A stretch of DNA of 64,000 bases from Musa acuminata AAA Group (taxonomy: Eukaryota; Streptophyta; Magnoliopsida; Zingiberales; Musaceae), in contig NC_088347.1 in the NCBI RefSeq assembly GCF_036884655.1, positions 18,082,501 to 18,146,500 of the forward strand. The letters run 5' to 3'. Positions 61,285-64,000 of the stretch are shown here, one piece after another (position 1 is the stretch's first letter; each line of letters opens with the position of its first letter). A model generated the notes under the pieces. The model did no database searches, was not told where the DNA came from, and worked only from the letters and a program-made list of their open reading frames with translations. The position numbers and the translations under genes are program-made.

Positions 61285-61640
61285 GTTCCGAGCTCTGCCA
61301 GGCGATGCAACCACTGAGCTCAGTCTTCGAGCTCTGGCAGAGTGGTGCATCAGCCTGAGCTCAGTCTCGAGCTTTGCCAGGTGATGCATTCACCAAGCTC
61401 AGTCTTCGAGCTCTGGCAGAATGGTGCATCAGCTTGAGCTCAGTTTGGAGCTCTGCCAAGTGATGCAACCACCAAGCTCAGATTTCGAGCTCTGCCAGGT
61501 GATGCAACCACCAAGCTCAGTCTTCGAGCTCTGCCAGGTGATGCAACCATCGAGCTCAGTCTTCGAGCTCTGGCAGAGAGAAGCAATCGGCAGAGCTCAG
61601 TCTTCGAGCTCTGCCAGGCGGTGCCACCTCTCCAGTCGAG
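61285..61640 (+). promoter_or_regulatory. GAGCTC / GATGCAACCA repeat array upstream of the LTR promoter
   Basis: Seven or more units of about 38-45 bp built from AAGCTCAGTCTTCGAGCTCT, GCCAGGTGATGCAACCA and close variants. It ends about 80 bp before TATAAATA. Translations of these units are periodic but look spurious. Confidence 0.7.
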
Positions 61641-62319
61641 AGGTGCAACCGCCTGATCCCAGAATTCTGGGATTTGATCGATTTGATCGTTTTGAGCTCG
61701 AATTTTGAATTGGGTTGGGGCCTATAAATACCCCACCCATTCAGCACTGAAAAGATAACAGACACATACCAAAATCGTGATCTTTTCTGTGATTCTAAAG
61801 AGCTCAAAAGTGTTGTAAAGCCTTTAAGTCTCCTCCTTCTGTTCTTCAAGTTTTCAATTGTAAAGTGAGGAGAGAAAGGTCTGTAAAGGTTGTCTCCTAA
61901 GCCTGTCAAAAGGAGAGAAATTGTAAGAGGGAAGTTTGGCCTTCGCCCATTGAAGGAAGGCACCTAGTTGACGTCGGCAACCTCATCGGTGGAGGAAGCC
62001 AAAAGTGGAGTAGGTCAAGGCTGACCGAACCACTCTAAATCTCTGGTTTGCGTTTAATTTCGAGTACTTTATCATTACTGCAAACCTCCCTCATCACCAC
62101 TGCTCTATGCGCTTTCACGAACAAGTTCTAAGAGCTGTTCTTCCAAATCTGCATTCAGACGTAACTTCATATTTTCATACATTACAGCTTACGTTTACGT
62201 TTGATTCTGCAGAACTGTTTTCTGCGCTTTTACGAACGAGCTTCCTTGCAGTTTACGCTTACATTTTAATTCTATTAATAACTGCAATCTGTCGTCTACG
62301 ATTTTAAGAACGAGTTTCA

Positions 62320-62736
62320 ACATTTAGACGTAAAACTGCATTCAGACGTAAATCGGCTTTCCTCGCTCAATCATCAGATTTCAGTTCACGTTTACGTCTT
62401 GATTTCAACTGCATACTGCCTTCTGTGAGTATACAAACGAGTTTCAAAGTTTAGACGTAAATCTGCGTCTAGACGTAAAACTGCGTTTAGACGTAAATCT
62501 GCGTTTAGACGTAAAACTGCGTTTGGACGTAAATCTACGTTTAGACGTAAAACTGCGTTTAGACGTAAAACTGCGTTTAGACGTAAATCTGCGTTTAGAC
62601 GTAAATCTGCGTTTAGACGTAAATCTGCATTTAGACGTAAATCTGAGTTTAAACGCAAAACTGCGCTTAGACGCAAAACTGCGCTTAAACGCAATCTGCA
62701 CTTAGACGTAAACTGCACTTAGATACAAACTGAGAA
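62320..62736 (+). repeat. 18-bp tandem array downstream of the LTR promoter
   Basis: From 62449 there are 16 consecutive units of GTTTAGACGTAAATCTGC and near variants (the last three are 17 bp). Looser relatives with TTTAGACGTAAAACTGC and CAGACGTAA occur from about 62320. The array lies in the transcribed R/U5 part of the LTR and is absent from element A. Confidence 0.9.
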
Positions 62737-62854
62737 TTTGCTTTTGCATCACATTAGTTTTTGAACGAACGCAGCTTTTGGTTTTTAAATTATTATAAGA
62801 TTTCCGCTGCACTAATTCACCCCCCCCCCTCTTAGTGCTCTCGATCCTAACAAT

Positions 62855-62866
62855 TGGTATCAGAGC
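62855..62866 (+). other. Primer-binding site of SIRE-like element B
   Basis: TGGTATCAGAGC, initiator methionine-tRNA complement, two bases after the LTR. Confidence 0.95.
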
Positions 62867-62902
62867 AAGGTTAACTCTCTAAAGGATTAAAACCCAAGAG
62901 AG

Positions 62903-64000
62903 ATGGCATACGCCGGAAACCAAGAGGGGCATTCGATTACACGTCCACCCATGTTCAGTGGAACGGACTACACTTACTGGAAGACCCGAATGAGGATCTT
63001 TCTTATTTCTATGGATTTTGAACTATGGAACCTTGTTGAAAATGGATTTTCAAAATCTTCTCTTCCAATGATCGATTGGAACGATTTGGAGAAGAAGGCT
63101 TTCGCTCTTAATGCAAAGGCTATGAATGCCTTATTTTGCGCACTAGATAAAAACGAATTTAATCGTGTTTCAACTTGCGAAACTGCTTTTGATATTTGGC
63201 ACACACTTGAAGTGACCCACGAGGGCACAAGTAGAGTGAAAGAGTCAAAAATCAATTTGTTGCTACATTCTTTTGAACTTTTTCGAATGAAACCGAGTGA
63301 AACCATTGGCGACATGTTTACCCGTTTCACGGATGTCGTCAACGGTTTAAAAGGTCTCGGAAAGAGCTTTTCGGATTTTGAGCTTGTTAATAAGATACTA
63401 AGATCCCTTCCTAAGAGTTGGGATCCTAAAGTCACCGCCATTCAAGAGGCAAAAGATCTGCGAAATTTCCCTCTTGAAGAACTAATCGGGTCATTAATGA
63501 CCTACGAAATGACATGCAAAGCTCATGAAGAGCAAGAAGACATCCTTCCAAAGAACAGGAAGGATATGGCACTTAAAACTGCTGAATGCCACTTGAGAGA
63601 AAACTCAAGTGATGAGGACTGTGATGATGACTTGGCACTTTTGACAAGAAAGTTTAAAAAATTCTTCAAAAAAAACAAGTTTAAAAACGATGTGAAAAAT
63701 AAACTTGAACCTAAGAAGGACCAAGTAATCTGCTATGAATGTAAAAAGCCGGGACATTACAAAAGTGATTGTCCCCAAGTCAAGAAAAGAACAACAAAGA
63801 AGAAGGCGCTCCAAGCAACATGGGATGATTCGAGCGCATCTGAGGAAGAAGAATCCAACACCGAGCAAGTTGCTCATTACGCATTTATGGCCATCGAAGA
63901 GGAGGTAACGGATTTATTAGATGCTGATTTATCTTTCGATGAATTATTAAATGCCTTCCATGATTTATTTGATGAATGCAAAGTTATAAATAGAAAATAC
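62903..64000 (+). CDS. Gag polyprotein of SIRE-like element B (3' partial, open at window end)
   Basis: 366 codons without a stop, running off the right edge. It starts at the first ATG after the primer site (MAYAGNQEGHS). The UBN2-type capsid region contains FSGTDYTYWKTRMRIFL, LDKNEFNRVS, ETAFDIWHTLE, ETIGDMFTRFTDVVNGL and PLEELIGSLMTYEM. A Lys-rich basic stretch precedes a CCHC zinc knuckle (CYECKKPGHYKSDC, from residue 277) that would bind element RNA, and an acidic Asp/Glu/Ser region follows. Same family as the broken gag at 19419. Protease and the rest should follow outside the window. Confidence 0.95.
   Translation, partial: MAYAGNQEGHSITRPPMFSGTDYTYWKTRMRIFLISMDFELWNLVENGFSKSSLPMIDWNDLEKKAFALNAKAMNALFCALDKNEFNRVSTCETAFDIWHTLEVTHEGTSRVKESKINLLLHSFELFRMKPSETIGDMFTRFTDVVNGLKGLGKSFSDFELVNKILRSLPKSWDPKVTAIQEAKDLRNFPLEELIGSLMTYEMTCKAHEEQEDILPKNRKDMALKTAECHLRENSSDEDCDDDLALLTRKFKKFFKKNKFKNDVKNKLEPKKDQVICYECKKPGHYKSDCPQVKKRTTKKKALQATWDDSSASEEEESNTEQVAHYAFMAIEEEVTDLLDADLSFDELLNAFHDLFDECKVINRKY

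Larger units (their letters stand above)
60503..62852 (+). repeat. 5' LTR of SIRE-like element B
   Basis: 2350 bp, about 700 bp longer than the LTRs of element A. TATAAATA at 61723-61730. The extra length comes largely from tandem repeats upstream (61025-61650) and downstream (62320-62736) of the promoter. Confidence 0.92.
60503..64000 (+). mobile_element. SIRE/Maximus-like Ty1/copia element B (right end outside window)
   Basis: 5' LTR 60503-62852, primer site 62855-62866, open gag from 62903 to the edge. The start TGTTGAATCTCGGATTTTGA and the end CCTAACA match element A. It interrupts LARD-like copy B within CGCCTTAGTTC, so it is younger than that copy. The rest of gag, pol and the 3' LTR lie to the right. 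The uninterrupted gag suggests a young and possibly autonomous copy. Confidence 0.93.

Noticed and set aside
60890..61708. Overlapping Gly/Ala/Pro-rich frames on both strands
   Set aside because: They are translations of the LTR repeat arrays and change with every repeat unit.
62444..62718. Open frames with six-residue repeats on both strands
   Set aside because: They follow directly from the 18-bp tandem array, whose length is a multiple of three. No start context or homology.
62449..62736. Possible CRISPR-like array
   Set aside because: There are no unique spacers between the 18-bp units; it is a simple tandem repeat in an LTR of a plant element.

Overview
The window is nuclear DNA from a flowering plant, most likely a monocot. 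The evidence is intron-rich genes of three conserved plant families, a very GC-rich first exon in the NUP62 gene, and a dense, nested population of LTR retrotransposons, including long-LTR SIRE/Maximus-type Ty1/copia elements. The banana order (Zingiberales) is my best guess from the repeat style, but this is inference.

Three host genes are recognisable. (1) Positions 1-7945, + strand: a CPL1/CPL2-type RNA polymerase II CTD phosphatase, cut by the left edge, with 12 exons resolved, one GC-AG intron and a duplicated in-frame splice acceptor. (2) 31810-38668, + strand: nuclear pore protein NUP62, with nine exons and an inferred product of 650 residues. (3) 39214-56691, - strand: an AUX1/LAX auxin influx carrier, now a pseudogene. 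Its seven exon remnants are scattered over 17.5 kb because two LTR retrotransposons sit inside it.

Mobile DNA by region. The CPL introns hold a hAT-like element with a perfect 8-bp target duplication and other short inverted-repeat elements. 8.7-11.8 kb is AT-rich decay with a three-unit ancient tandem repeat of about 325 bp and a ruined copia reverse transcriptase. 11832-17093 is a nearly complete Ty1/copia element (- strand) with TSD AGGCA. 17734-23878 is a SIRE-like element (+) with 1.6-kb LTRs that keeps only a broken gag. 24.77-28.76 kb holds two head-to-tail copies of a decayed copia fragment. 39936-46320 is a decayed copia (+) and 46795-56193 another copia (-); these two split the auxin carrier gene. 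The second is itself interrupted at 49737-54285 by a coding-poor LTR element. A second member of that coding-poor family lies inverted at 57696-60502 and is cut by a second SIRE-like element, which runs from 60503 past the right edge with an open gag frame and a 2.35-kb LTR full of tandem repeats.

I see no new gene system. The most informative observations are the retrotransposon-split auxin carrier, the duplicated acceptor in the CPL gene, the modular tandem repeats next to the SIRE LTR promoter, the coding-poor LTR family, and the fact that both elements inside the auxin gene have lost the promoter part of their 5' LTR.
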